The position numbers were made by a program, and so were the translations under genes. Positions 41,803-51,743 of a stretch of DNA of 64,000 nt are shown piece by piece. This DNA is from Kaustia mangrovi. GTDB lineage: Bacteria > Pseudomonadota > Alphaproteobacteria > Rhizobiales > Im1. Below the pieces are notes generated by a model that saw only the letters and a program-made list of their open reading frames with translations, did not search any database and had not been told where the DNA came from. The stretch is taken from assembly GCF_015482775.1 (NCBI RefSeq), contig NZ_CP058214.1, positions 3,586,501 to 3,650,500 of the forward strand. Reading direction: 5' to 3'. The stretch's first letter is position 1. Each line of letters begins with the position of its first letter.

Positions 41803-42950
41803 GCCGCGGGGTCCCGTGGCAGCGACCGCTCGTAGATGCGATAGGTCTTGTAGGGGTGGGCGTCGAGCTCCTCGATGATCCGGCGCATGGAGACATTGTC
41901 CTCCAGGATCCAGGACAGTTCCGCGCGCTCGAGCCCGCGGGCCTCGTGATAGACGCGGACCGCCTCGATGACGGCGAGGGCGAGGGCGGTGCCCATCGGC
42001 GTGCCCTGATAGGACTTGCGAACGCCCATCAGCGGCAGGCGCGCGGCTTTCGGCGGCGTCATGAAACGGTAGAGCAGCTTCGCCCAGCCGAAGGGCAGCA
42101 GGCGGCCGTCGAGATCGGCGATCCAGTTATTGACGTCGGGCAGGGTGACGGCCATGGCCGCCGGCTCGCCCTGGATCTCGGCAATGGCGATATAGCCCTC
42201 CGTGACAAGCAGCTTCAGGTTCTTGCCCAGATGCTTGATCTCCGCATCCGTCATGGGCACGAAGCCCCAATTGTCCGACCAGGCGTCGTTGAAGATGGAG
42301 ATGATGATGTCGAGGTCGCGCTCCAGATGGCGCTTGGAGATCGGGCGCACCCGGATGTCGCCGGACCGCAGGACCCGCTTCAGGATCAGCGCCATCTTGC
42401 GGGGGAAGGGCGTGTCCAGAGCGTAGTCGTAGGCGATGATGTCCTTGGCCTTGGCGTAGCCGAGCTCCTCCAGCCGTGCCGCGTAATAGGGGCGGGCATG
42501 GCCCATCATGAGCCGGGGCGGCGTGTCGAACCCGTCGACGAGCAGGCCGGTCTCCTCGTTTATGGAGAAGCTGAAGGGGCCGCGCACGCGCGCCATGCCC
42601 CGTTCGGCGAGCCAGCGCTCCGCCTGGCCGAGAAGCGCGGAGAAGACGGCCCGGTCGTCCACCGCCTCCAGGAAGCCGAACTGGCCGGTCCGGTCGCGGT
42701 AGCGCTCCAGAGAGAGCCGGTCGATCTGGGCGGAGATGCGGCCGACGCACGCATCGCCGTCGAAGGCGAGGAAGAGCTGGGCCTCGGCATGCTGGAAATA
42801 GGGGTTGCGGCCGGGCTTGAGGACGTCCTTGCGCTCCATGGGCAGCGGCGCGATCCAGTTCGGATCGTCGCGGTAGACGAGCCGGGGCATGGCGATGAAG
42901 CGGTCGAGATCGCGCCGTCCCTCGACCGGGCGGACTTCAATTCCAGCCAT
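41799..42950 (-). CDS. bcerS: GNAT-like acyltransferase, probable bacterial ceramide synthase
   Basis: A 383-residue protein of the GNAT-related family that includes Caulobacter bCerS, often named dATP pyrophosphohydrolase or N-acetyltransferase. Shared features are the opening LDRFIAMPRLVYRDDPNWIA, the core VRGPFSFSINEETGLLVDGF, MMGHARPYYAARLEELGYAK and the late NVSMRRIIEELDAHPYKTYR. bCerS acylates the sphingoid base to form ceramide, using an acyl thioester. The gene lies 9.4 kb from spt, as it is also apart from spt in Caulobacter. It lies 51 bp downstream of the ABC transporter gene and overlaps the MobA-like gene. Confidence 0.75.
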   Translation of the reverse strand: MAGIEVRPVEGRRDLDRFIAMPRLVYRDDPNWIAPLPMERKDVLKPGRNPYFQHAEAQLFLAFDGDACVGRISAQIDRLSLERYRDRTGQFGFLEAVDDRAVFSALLGQAERWLAERGMARVRGPFSFSINEETGLLVDGFDTPPRLMMGHARPYYAARLEELGYAKAKDIIAYDYALDTPFPRKMALILKRVLRSGDIRVRPISKRHLERDLDIIISIFNDAWSDNWGFVPMTDAEIKHLGKNLKLLVTEGYIAIAEIQGEPAAMAVTLPDVNNWIADLDGRLLPFGWAKLLYRFMTPPKAARLPLMGVRKSYQGTPMGTALALAVIEAVRVYHEARGLERAELSWILEDNVSMRRIIEELDAHPYKTYRIYERSLPRDPAA

Positions 42951-43001
42951 CTGGGCCTCCCATTGCGGCGGGAAACGGGACGGCCACGGACGGTGCGGCG
43001 C

Positions 43002-44717
<1,716 letters not shown>

Positions 44718-44754
44718 CAAACGGTGCGCCCTGCAGGTGGCAGATGCACGCAAC

Positions 44755-45582
44755 CTATGTCGGATCGCTCAGCTTTTCCAGATTCTCGTCGGCGCGACGT
44801 GTCGCCGCCTCGAAGCGATCCTCGAAATTCTCCATCTTGCGCTTGGGCTCCTGATAGTAGGCGGTGAGTTTCAGGAGCGATACGAACACCTTGTTGAGCG
44901 TGCGCCCCCAGAAGCGCATGGGCCGGTCGAAGTCGAACAGCAGGATGACGCGCTCGTCCTCGGTGTCGTTCCAGACCTCGTGTTCGTAAGTGTCGTCGAA
45001 GACGAAGATCTCACCTTCCCGCCAGACGCAGGTTTCCTCGCCGACCCTCATCCGGCACTTCTCCGCATCGCGCGGGATGATGAGTCCCAGATGGCTCCTG
45101 AGGATGCCCTTCGACACACCCTTGTGGGCGGGGATGTGATAGCCGGGCGCGAGGATGGAGAACCAGGCCGTCTGCAGGTTCGGGACCCGCTCCAGGACAC
45201 TGGCGGTCACCGGTGCCTGGCGGCAGTTCTTCTGCAGCTTCTCGCCGAACCCGAACAGGATGAAGGTGCGCCAGCTCGTTCCCTTGGCGATTCGGTACTG
45301 GTCGCGGGAAATGTCCTGGAATGTCGGGACCGCCTCGCGGTGTTTCAGGATCTCCCGCACCTCGTCGCGAATCTCCTCCCAATGGTCGGTGAAGTCCTTC
45401 AGGAACGGAAAATCGGCATTGTCGAGGACCGGCGCATTGCCAACCAGGGATTGGCGGCTCTGGATGGCCTCGATCCTGCGGCTGAGCCGCTTGCCGAGTC
45501 GCTTGATCATCCGGCGCCGCTTCTCCTTCAATCGCTCGATCAGGGTCGGCTTTCCCTCTCCGGTCAGGGTCGACATTTGCAT
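44755..45582 (-). CDS. Aspartyl/asparaginyl beta-hydroxylase (LpxO-type) dioxygenase
   Basis: A 275-residue Fe(II)/2-oxoglutarate dioxygenase of the AspH/LpxO family. Iron ligands are His153 (PAHKG) and His201 (YEHEVW). His165 in SHLGLIIP and Arg211 in DERVILLFDF would bind 2-oxoglutarate. LpxO members hydroxylate acyl chains of lipid A at C2. It starts the minus-strand operon with the ABC exporter and bCerS-like gene, suggesting hydroxylation of the ceramide acyl chain or sphingoid base. The N-terminus is basic (LKEKRRRMIKRLGKRLSRRI), perhaps for membrane contact. ATG 45582 or 45576 starts it. Confidence 0.85.
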   Translation of the reverse strand: MQMSTLTGEGKPTLIERLKEKRRRMIKRLGKRLSRRIEAIQSRQSLVGNAPVLDNADFPFLKDFTDHWEEIRDEVREILKHREAVPTFQDISRDQYRIAKGTSWRTFILFGFGEKLQKNCRQAPVTASVLERVPNLQTAWFSILAPGYHIPAHKGVSKGILRSHLGLIIPRDAEKCRMRVGEETCVWREGEIFVFDDTYEHEVWNDTEDERVILLFDFDRPMRFWGRTLNKVFVSLLKLTAYYQEPKRKMENFEDRFEAATRRADENLEKLSDPT

Positions 45583-45744
45583 TACCTCTCGCTCATGCGC
45601 CGGCGGGGCCGCCTGTGACTGGCGGATCCGGCAGTCTGCCGTGCGGCTCGCGTGTCTGCACAGTTATCGACAAGTTATCTTTGAGCCCCCCTTGCCTCAA
45701 TAGCGTCTATGGCTGAATAGTGCCACAAATGAACGCCACGATCA

Positions 45745-45763
45745 CTACAGGTTTTCACTGTAG
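45745..45763. promoter_or_regulatory. Short inverted repeat in AT-rich divergent region
   Basis: CTACAG (45745-45750) and CTGTAG (45758-45763) flank a 7-bp spacer, 14 bp before the DegT aminotransferase start. The 194-bp region between the AspH-type and DegT genes is AT-richer than its surroundings and should hold both promoters. A regulator site is possible; nothing more can be said. Confidence 0.35.
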
Positions 45764-45776
45764 GTCAATCAAGTAG

Positions 45777-47042
45777 ATGTGGGCAAGAACGCAACTCAAG
45801 ATTGGTTGGGCCGATCTTCTTTCGGGCGGACTGGCGTGTCTTGCGGCGCATGACCGCGAGGCGCAGGCGAGGCGGGCGGAAGACTATTGGGGAGAGGGCC
45901 GGTCGGTGGTCGCGACCTATTCGGTGCGCTCCGGCTTCGACCTTCTGCTGCAGGCGCTTGATCTTGAGCGCGGAGACGAGGTGATCTTCTCCGCGCTCAA
46001 TGTGAAGGGCATGGTGCGCATCGCCGGCCAGCACGGGCTGGTCCCCGTACCGCTCGATCTCGATATCGGCCATGCAATCCCGTCCCCGGAGGCGCTGGAA
46101 CGGGCGATCTCGCCGCGCTCGAGGGTCCTGGTCGTGGCCCATCTGTTCGGAGCGCATCTCGATCTCGGCGGGCTGTTCGCGCTGGCGCGTCGGCATGGGC
46201 TGATCGTCGTGGAGGATTGTGCCCAGGCCTTTTGCGGGCGCGCCTATGCGGGCCATCCGGACGCTGATGTCTCCATGTTCTCCTTCGGTCCCATCAAGAC
46301 GGCGACGGCGCTCGGCGGCGGGCTCTTGAAGGTGCGCGATCCGGTGCTGCGGGCGCGGATGAGGGACATCCAGTCGGGCTATCCGGTCCAGCCCGCCCGC
46401 GCGCAACTCAAGCGCGTGGCCCAGTTCGCTGCCCTCAAGTTCATCACCTCGCGGCCCGCCATGGGCGCGATCTACCGGTTCTGCCGGGGCAGGGGCCGCA
46501 ACTACGAGGACACGATCAGCGAGAGGGTGCGCAATGTCGCCCCGCTCAAGACGGCCAGAAAGATGCATTACCAGCCGTCCGCGGCCATGCTCGCCCTCCT
46601 GAACCGGCGTCTGAACCGCTTCGATCCGGACGAATTGTCGCAGCGGGCCGCCAAGGGACGCCGCCTGCGCGATCTGCTTGGCGATACAGTCGCGATGCCG
46701 GCGGTCGCCAGCCGCTACCACGATTACTGGGTGTTCCCGGTCCTGATGGACCAGCCGAAGCAGGTGATCGCCGCGCTGCGGGCACAAGGCTTCGATGCGG
46801 CCGGCCTGCCGCGCTCCCAGGCCGTTCCGGCACCGGAGGACCGCCCCTGGCTCGCTCCGGATAGCGCTGCGCAGATGCTCTCCGATCTCGTTATACTGCC
46901 CTGCTATGCAGCCATGCCCGACAGCGAGCTCGTCCGTCTCGCCGAGGCTGTCGGGGCGATTGCGGAGAAGACGGGAACGGCGCGGACAAAGGCTTATGCG
47001 GGTCGGACCGGGGTGCACGGCAGGGCGGTCGAGGCAGCCTGA
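45777..47042 (+). CDS. DegT/DnrJ/EryC1-family PLP aminotransferase
   Basis: A 421-residue fold-type I aminotransferase. YSVRSGFDLLLQALDLERGDEVIFSALN is the cofactor-phosphate region, VVAHLFGAHLDLGGLFALARRHGLIVVEDCAQA contains the ring-contact Asp147, and MFSFGPIKTATALGGGLLK carries the PLP lysine Lys174. Members usually aminate keto-sugars linked to nucleotides. No sugar-nucleotide dehydratase gene is near, so the substrate is unclear. It diverges from the AspH-type operon of the sphingolipid island and precedes a Nudix gene by 44 bp. It may add an amino group to a head-group sugar or alcohol. Confidence 0.85.
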   Translation: MWARTQLKIGWADLLSGGLACLAAHDREAQARRAEDYWGEGRSVVATYSVRSGFDLLLQALDLERGDEVIFSALNVKGMVRIAGQHGLVPVPLDLDIGHAIPSPEALERAISPRSRVLVVAHLFGAHLDLGGLFALARRHGLIVVEDCAQAFCGRAYAGHPDADVSMFSFGPIKTATALGGGLLKVRDPVLRARMRDIQSGYPVQPARAQLKRVAQFAALKFITSRPAMGAIYRFCRGRGRNYEDTISERVRNVAPLKTARKMHYQPSAAMLALLNRRLNRFDPDELSQRAAKGRRLRDLLGDTVAMPAVASRYHDYWVFPVLMDQPKQVIAALRAQGFDAAGLPRSQAVPAPEDRPWLAPDSAAQMLSDLVILPCYAAMPDSELVRLAEAVGAIAEKTGTARTKAYAGRTGVHGRAVEAA

Positions 47043-47086
47043 CCCGGCAGGGCCGGCCCGCCGATGCCGCCTGCGATGGAGAGGCA

Positions 47087-47560
47087 ATGGCGGGGCGTAC
47101 CGTCTACAGAGCCACATTCAGGCTGTTCCTTCAGCCCTGGTTCCGGCTGAGCCGCGGGCTGACGCTCGGCGTGCGCGCGCTCGTCGCCGACGAGGCCGGC
47201 GGGGTGCTCCTGGTCCGCCATGGCTACGCGCCGGGCTGGATCCTGCCCGGCGGCGGCGTGGAACGCGGCGAGACGGCGGAGGATGCGCTCATGCGCGAGC
47301 TGGCCGAGGAGGCCGGCATCGTCCCGCTCGAGCGGCCGCGTCTCCTCGGGCTGCTTGCCAATGACGCGCAGTTTCCCGGCGACCACATCGCAGTCTTCAC
47401 CGTCGGGCGCTGGCGCCAGCAACCGCGCACGGCGAGCGCGCTCGAAATCGCCGAGCAGGGCTTCTTCCCGCCGGACGCCCTGCCGGAAGGCACCACGGGC
47501 GGCACCCGCCGGCGAATCGCGGAATGGCAGACCGGCGCCCCCGTGCCGGACCGATGGTAG
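47087..47560 (+). CDS. Nudix hydrolase
   Basis: A 157-residue Nudix protein. The box is complete, GGGVERGETAEDALMRELAE continuing EAGI (residues 55-78, Gx5Ex7REUxEExGU). It removes a nucleotide or other diphosphate-linked group. The preceding LLVRHGYAPGWILPGG is typical. It lies 44 bp after the DegT gene on the same strand and may be cotranscribed; GGAGAGG precedes ATG 47087. The substrate is unknown, but a hydrolase of nucleotide-activated head-group precursors would fit the locus. Confidence 0.88.
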   Translation: MAGRTVYRATFRLFLQPWFRLSRGLTLGVRALVADEAGGVLLVRHGYAPGWILPGGGVERGETAEDALMRELAEEAGIVPLERPRLLGLLANDAQFPGDHIAVFTVGRWRQQPRTASALEIAEQGFFPPDALPEGTTGGTRRRIAEWQTGAPVPDRW

Positions 47561-47656
47561 CCGCGCCCGGCTGGACGCCGGCTCCGTCAGACAGGACAAT
47601 GCCCTGGAGCGTGTCGCTCCCAAGCAGAACCACTCGAAGACCGTGATCTGCGGCTG

Positions 47657-47747
47657 CTGGGCTCCCGCCTTCGCGGGAGCGAGCGGGAAGACAAGCCGAG
47701 CTCTTCCGCCCTCATGCCCGCTCATGCCCGCGCAGGCGGGCATCCAG
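47657..47747. repeat. REP-like palindrome pair
   Basis: CTGGGCTCCCGCCTTCGCGGGAGCGAG (27 bp, 47657-47683) and CTCATGCCCGCGCAGGCGGGCATCCAG (47721-47747) are inverted copies of one family, each itself a hairpin. The motif CTCATGCCCG is repeated at 47711-47720. They match the pair at 61866-61949 in consensus but in opposite orientation. The element fills the gap between the convergent Nudix and GST genes and may act as a terminator. Confidence 0.72.
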
Positions 47748-47814
47748 GTGCCGGTTGGCAAAGCACTTCAAGCTGGCCGCAATCGGTTCTAGATCAACAG
47801 GGACGCAGGTTGCC

Positions 47815-48795
47815 CTAGCCGATCGCCTCCCGGCCATGGGGCGAGGCGAGGTCGAGCTCGGGACCGAGCGGCACGATGCCCGTCGGGTTCACCTGGCGGT
47901 GGCTGGCATAGTAGTGGAGCTTGGTCTGGGCCATATTCACCGTCTCCGCGATGCCGGGCCACTGATAGAGCTCGCGCAGATAGCCGTGGAGGTTCGGATA
48001 GTCGGCGATCCGCTTCCGGTTGCACTTGAAGTGGCCGACATAGACGGGGTCGAAGCGCAGCAGCGTGGTGAACAGCCGCCAGTCGGCCTCCGTGATCTCT
48101 CCGCCGACGAGATAGCGCTGGCGCGACAGCCGGTCCTCCAGCTTGTCCAGTGTGGCGAACAGCGCCATGAAAGCCTCCTCGTAGGCATCCTGCGTGGTGG
48201 CGAAGCCCGCCCGGTAGACACCGTTGTTGACCGTCTCGTAGACGGTGTCGTTGATCGCGTCGATCTCGGCCCTGAGATGGGCGGGATAGTAGTCGGTACG
48301 ATTGCCGGTGATGTCGTCGAAGGCGGTGTTGAACATCCTGATGATCTCCGCCGATTCATTGTTGACGACGGTCTGGCGCTCGGTGTCCCACAGCACCGGA
48401 ACAGAGACCCGGCCGGTATAGTCGGGATCGGCCCTGAGATAGACCTCGTAGAGCCGGCTCGCGCCGTTCGCCGTGTCCGGGATCGTGTCCTCGCGGTCGG
48501 AGAACACCCAGCCTTCCTCGCCCATGACGGGGTCGACGATGGACAGGCCGATATGGGGCTCGAGCCCCTTGAGCGTGCGGAAGATCAGCGTGCGGTGCGC
48601 CCAGGGGCAGGCCCAGGCGACATAGAGGTGGTAGCGCCCGCTCGCGGCCGGGAACCCGCCCTCGCCGGAGGGCCCGGGGGCGCCGTCGGCGGTGATCCAG
48701 TTGCGGAACTTCGATTGCGCGCGCACATAGCGCCCGCCCGTCGATGAGGTTTTCTCCGGGTTGGCGTGCCATTCTCCGTCGATGAGCAGTCCCAT
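47815..48795 (-). CDS. Glutathionyl-hydroquinone reductase (Xi-class GST, YqjG/ECM4-like)
   Basis: A 326-residue Xi-class glutathione transferase. The catalytic cysteine Cys63 is in YVAWACPWAHRTLI, the hallmark of the class; SRLYEVYLRADPDYTGRVSV and PVLWDTERQTVVNNESAEII follow. The helical C-terminal domain has YLVGGEITEADWRLFTTLLR and FKCNRKRIADYPNLHGYLRE. These enzymes use glutathione to reduce glutathionyl-hydroquinones in the cytoplasm. It is a single gene between a REP-like repeat and a 331-bp non-coding stretch. Confidence 0.93.
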   Translation of the reverse strand: MGLLIDGEWHANPEKTSSTGGRYVRAQSKFRNWITADGAPGPSGEGGFPAASGRYHLYVAWACPWAHRTLIFRTLKGLEPHIGLSIVDPVMGEEGWVFSDREDTIPDTANGASRLYEVYLRADPDYTGRVSVPVLWDTERQTVVNNESAEIIRMFNTAFDDITGNRTDYYPAHLRAEIDAINDTVYETVNNGVYRAGFATTQDAYEEAFMALFATLDKLEDRLSRQRYLVGGEITEADWRLFTTLLRFDPVYVGHFKCNRKRIADYPNLHGYLRELYQWPGIAETVNMAQTKLHYYASHRQVNPTGIVPLGPELDLASPHGREAIG

Positions 48796-49126
48796 GGGCG
48801 ATCCGGGTCCTCTGGTCTGTGTGTGGAGGGGCGCCCGGGGCCGACAAAGCGGCTGGACGCCGGCGCGGGTGCGTGATAAGAGCGCGATCTTGTTATTCTT
48901 ACGACGTGGGATGTTCTGAAGCCAATGTCCATCCGGCAGACTGCTCGCCAGCGACGATGAACCGGGACAAGCGCGGTGCCCTTCGGGCCCAGCCGTGCCT
49001 CTTCTGCGTTTCTTCGCTGCCTGCCGGATCTCCATCCCGCCCGTTCCTGATCGCTGTTTCATGGGTGCCGGTTCCGGGAGTCTTGCGAAGACTGCCGACG
49101 ATTTTTTCGCCAAGAGCGAGCCGGAC
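48796..49126. other. 331-bp intergenic region
   Basis: This divergent gap separates the GST and GNAT genes. It holds an AT-richer patch near 48880-48910 (TGATAAGAGCGCGATCTTGTTATTCTTACG) that could contain a promoter, and an open frame running into the GNAT gene from 48995 without homology. No other feature is seen. Confidence 0.4.
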
Positions 49127-49708
49127 ATGACCGTTTCACACTTCACGATCGAAACCCAGACTGCACAGGACCTCGACACGATCGAGACGATGCTCGACGC
49201 TGCCTTCGGCCTCGACCGGCGCACCAGGAGCTCCTATCGCCTGCGCGAGGGCGAGGAACCGGTTGAGGAGCTCTCGCTCGTCGCCCGCGAGGGGGACTGC
49301 CTGGTGGGCACGGTCAGGTTCTGGCCCGTGATCGTCGGCGAGGGCCGCGAGGCACTGCTGCTCGGACCGCTCGCCGTCCACCCCGACCGGCGCAATTGCG
49401 GCATCGGCGTCAGGCTCATGGAAACGGCGCTCGACAAGGCGCGCGAGCTCGGCCACGCCCTCGTGATCCTGGTGGGCGACGAGCCCTATTACCGGCGGGT
49501 CGGTTTCGCCAGGGTGCCCGATGGGCGGCTCGTCATGCCGGGGCCGACCGATCCGGATCGGATGCTCTATCGCGAGCTCGTTCCGGGCGCGCTCGACGGC
49601 GCGGAAGGTCTCGTATTGTCGCCCGGGCGCTGGCGGGAGCTCGATGGCGGGCGGCTCACCGCCCCTCGCGATACCAGGCCAGCCCGAGAAGCAGCAGCAG
49701 CGCGCTGA
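49127..49708 (+). CDS. GNAT-family N-acetyltransferase
   Basis: A 193-residue acetyltransferase. Acetyl-CoA binding motif A is LLLGPLAVHPDRRNCGIGVRLMETALDKA with RRNCGIG in place of the usual RxxGxG/A; EPYYRRVGFAR follows, a common motif B. The target is unknown. I chose ATG 49127 (MTVSHFT); ATG 49061 and the start at 48995 are in frame. Its last 53 bp overlap the 3' end of the convergent membrane-protein gene, which is unusual but both frames look intact. The C-terminus after residue 175 may be non-conserved tail. Confidence 0.88.
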   Translation: MTVSHFTIETQTAQDLDTIETMLDAAFGLDRRTRSSYRLREGEEPVEELSLVAREGDCLVGTVRFWPVIVGEGREALLLGPLAVHPDRRNCGIGVRLMETALDKARELGHALVILVGDEPYYRRVGFARVPDGRLVMPGPTDPDRMLYRELVPGALDGAEGLVLSPGRWRELDGGRLTAPRDTRPAREAAAAR

Positions 49709-51743
49709 GCCCCAGAAGCCCGTTCAGCACCGGCATGTCGGACACCGCGGTCACGCGGTAGGCGCCGTTCGCCTTGAGGCCGAGCCAGCTCTCGCCGGCC
49801 ATGACCCGGTCGCCGGAGCGCTTGGACAGGCGGGGCAGCGCCGGGCTCTCCGGCGAGGACCCGTCGGCGAGCCAGTAGACGCCCCCGCCCGTCTCCTCCG
49901 TCACGGGGGTAAGCTTGTCGGCGGTGGCGCGCAGGTCGGCGATCTCCTTGGGGTCCGGGCTGCCGATGGCGGCGACGGCGTTGAGCTCGCCGTCGGTAAG
50001 CCGGTAGAGCCCGACCTCCTCGACCGGCAGGGCGCCGCGCCACAGGCCGGGCTCGATCTCCTCCAGCGTCACCTCGCGCTCGGCGCCGGACGGTACCGTC
50101 ACGGTGACGGGATCGGCGGTCTCCGCCATGGTGCGGCGCTCGATCTGGAGCGAGCCGCCCATGTCGCGGCCGATCAGCGCCTCTTCCTCGAGATCCGGCT
50201 CCTTCATGAGCCAGTGGGCGAGCCGGCGCAGCAGCTCCGCCTGCGGCCCGCCGCCCTCATAGCCGCGCGCCCACAGCCAGGCATGGTCGGAGAGGAGCTG
50301 GGCGACCCGGCCTTGTGCCTGCCGCGACAGCATCATGAGCGGGCGCTCGCCGGGCCCCGACATCAGCGTGTCGCCCGATAGCGGCTCCACGTCGATCAGC
50401 CGGAACCAGCGGCCCCAGGCCGGCGGCGTCTGTTCGGAGCCCGGCAGGTCGCGTGTCACCGGATGGCGCCGTCCCGGCCCGGTAATCGCGGCGCGATAGG
50501 GTTCCTCGACGATGTCGCCCGACGGCCGGCTCGGCATGACGGAGGAAAGCGGCGTGCGGTAGAGGCTGAGCGGGGAGGCGAAGTCCGGCCCCGCGGCCAC
50601 CAGGACCGCGCCGCCATTCTCCACATAGTTCACCACATTGGAGAGATAGACGAGCGGCAGCACGCCGCGGCGCTGATAGCGGTCGAAGATGACGAGGTCG
50701 AACTCGTCGAGCTTCTCCGCGAACAGCTCGCGCGTCGGAAAGGCGATGAGCGAAAGCTCGCGGATCGGCGTGCCGTCCTGCTTCTCCGGCGGGCGCAGGA
50801 TGGTGAAATGGACGAGGTCGACGGAGGCATCGGCCTTGAGCAGGTTGCGCCATGTGCGCTCGCCGGGATGGGGCTCGCCGGAGACCAGCAGCACGCGCAG
50901 CCGGTCGCGGATGCCCTCCGTCTCCACGATTGCGGTGTTGTTCTGGGTGGACAGCTCGCCCTCGAGCGGCGCGGCGGCGAGCTCGGTGATGGTCGGCCCG
51001 CCATGCTCGATCCGCACGGCGATCTCGGCCGCCTCGCCGACCGGCACGAGGATCGTCTCGCGCGGCTCGCCATTGACGCTGACGGAGACCTCCGCGCGCC
51101 CGTTCTGCTCGTCATCGGCGCCCGCATCCTCCACCCGGAATCGGATGGTCTGTTCCTCGCCGACAATGCCGAAGCGCGGCGCCTCCTCGACCACGATCCG
51201 CCGGTCGCGCTCGTCGCGCTCGCCGGTGATGAGCGCGTGGACGGGACCGTTGTAACCCTCCTTGGCGAACCGCTCCGGCACGTCGTGCACCTGGCCGTCG
51301 GTGATGAGGATCGCGCCCGCGAACCGCTCCGGAGGCACGTCGGACAGCGCGCCATAGAGGCCGGAGAAGAGCTGCGTGCCCTCGCGCGCGGTGCCGGGCC
51401 CGGAGCGCACGGTGACGGTGCGCGTCTCCAGATCCGGCAGCTTGTCGAGCGCCTCGGCGAGCCGGGCCGCGGCGGCGTCCGTGCGCACCTCGCGGTCGCC
51501 GACCGTCTGGCTCTGGCTGCGGTCTATGACGATGGCGGCGATGTCGGGCAGGATGTCTCGCTCCTCGCGCCGCGCGGTCGGATTGAGGAGGGCCGCGACG
51601 AGGACGGCGAGGACGAGGAGCCTGAGCCCTGCGCCGCGCGTGCGCGAGAGGAGGCCGAGCGCGACGACGACGAGGCCCGCCGTGCCGAGGGCGGCGATGA
51701 TCCACAGGGGCGCGAGCGGGGCGAATGAGAGCGTCCAGTTCAT
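49656..51743 (-). CDS. Large membrane protein of the MoxR/DUF58 operon (glutamine-amidotransferase-like fold)
   Basis: A 695-residue protein with two N-terminal transmembrane helices (APLWIIAALGTAGLVVVALG; RLLVLAVLVAALLNPTARRE) and one at the C-terminus (VLNGLLGLSALLLLLGLAWY). The periplasmic middle has a VWA-like start (IAAIVIDRSQSQTVGDREVR; AILITDGQVHD), then VIFDRYQRRGVLPLVYLSNV and GGAVLVAAGPDFA, a class I amidotransferase-like region. It is the last gene of a four-gene unit with moxR, DUF58 and the BatA/DUF4159 gene, and overlaps the latter by 4 bp. Function is unknown; the group is linked to envelope stress and metal or oxygen tolerance. Confidence 0.82.
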   Translation of the reverse strand: MNWTLSFAPLAPLWIIAALGTAGLVVVALGLLSRTRGAGLRLLVLAVLVAALLNPTARREERDILPDIAAIVIDRSQSQTVGDREVRTDAAAARLAEALDKLPDLETRTVTVRSGPGTAREGTQLFSGLYGALSDVPPERFAGAILITDGQVHDVPERFAKEGYNGPVHALITGERDERDRRIVVEEAPRFGIVGEEQTIRFRVEDAGADDEQNGRAEVSVSVNGEPRETILVPVGEAAEIAVRIEHGGPTITELAAAPLEGELSTQNNTAIVETEGIRDRLRVLLVSGEPHPGERTWRNLLKADASVDLVHFTILRPPEKQDGTPIRELSLIAFPTRELFAEKLDEFDLVIFDRYQRRGVLPLVYLSNVVNYVENGGAVLVAAGPDFASPLSLYRTPLSSVMPSRPSGDIVEEPYRAAITGPGRRHPVTRDLPGSEQTPPAWGRWFRLIDVEPLSGDTLMSGPGERPLMMLSRQAQGRVAQLLSDHAWLWARGYEGGGPQAELLRRLAHWLMKEPDLEEEALIGRDMGGSLQIERRTMAETADPVTVTVPSGAEREVTLEEIEPGLWRGALPVEEVGLYRLTDGELNAVAAIGSPDPKEIADLRATADKLTPVTEETGGGVYWLADGSSPESPALPRLSKRSGDRVMAGESWLGLKANGAYRVTAVSDMPVLNGLLGLSALLLLLGLAWYREGR

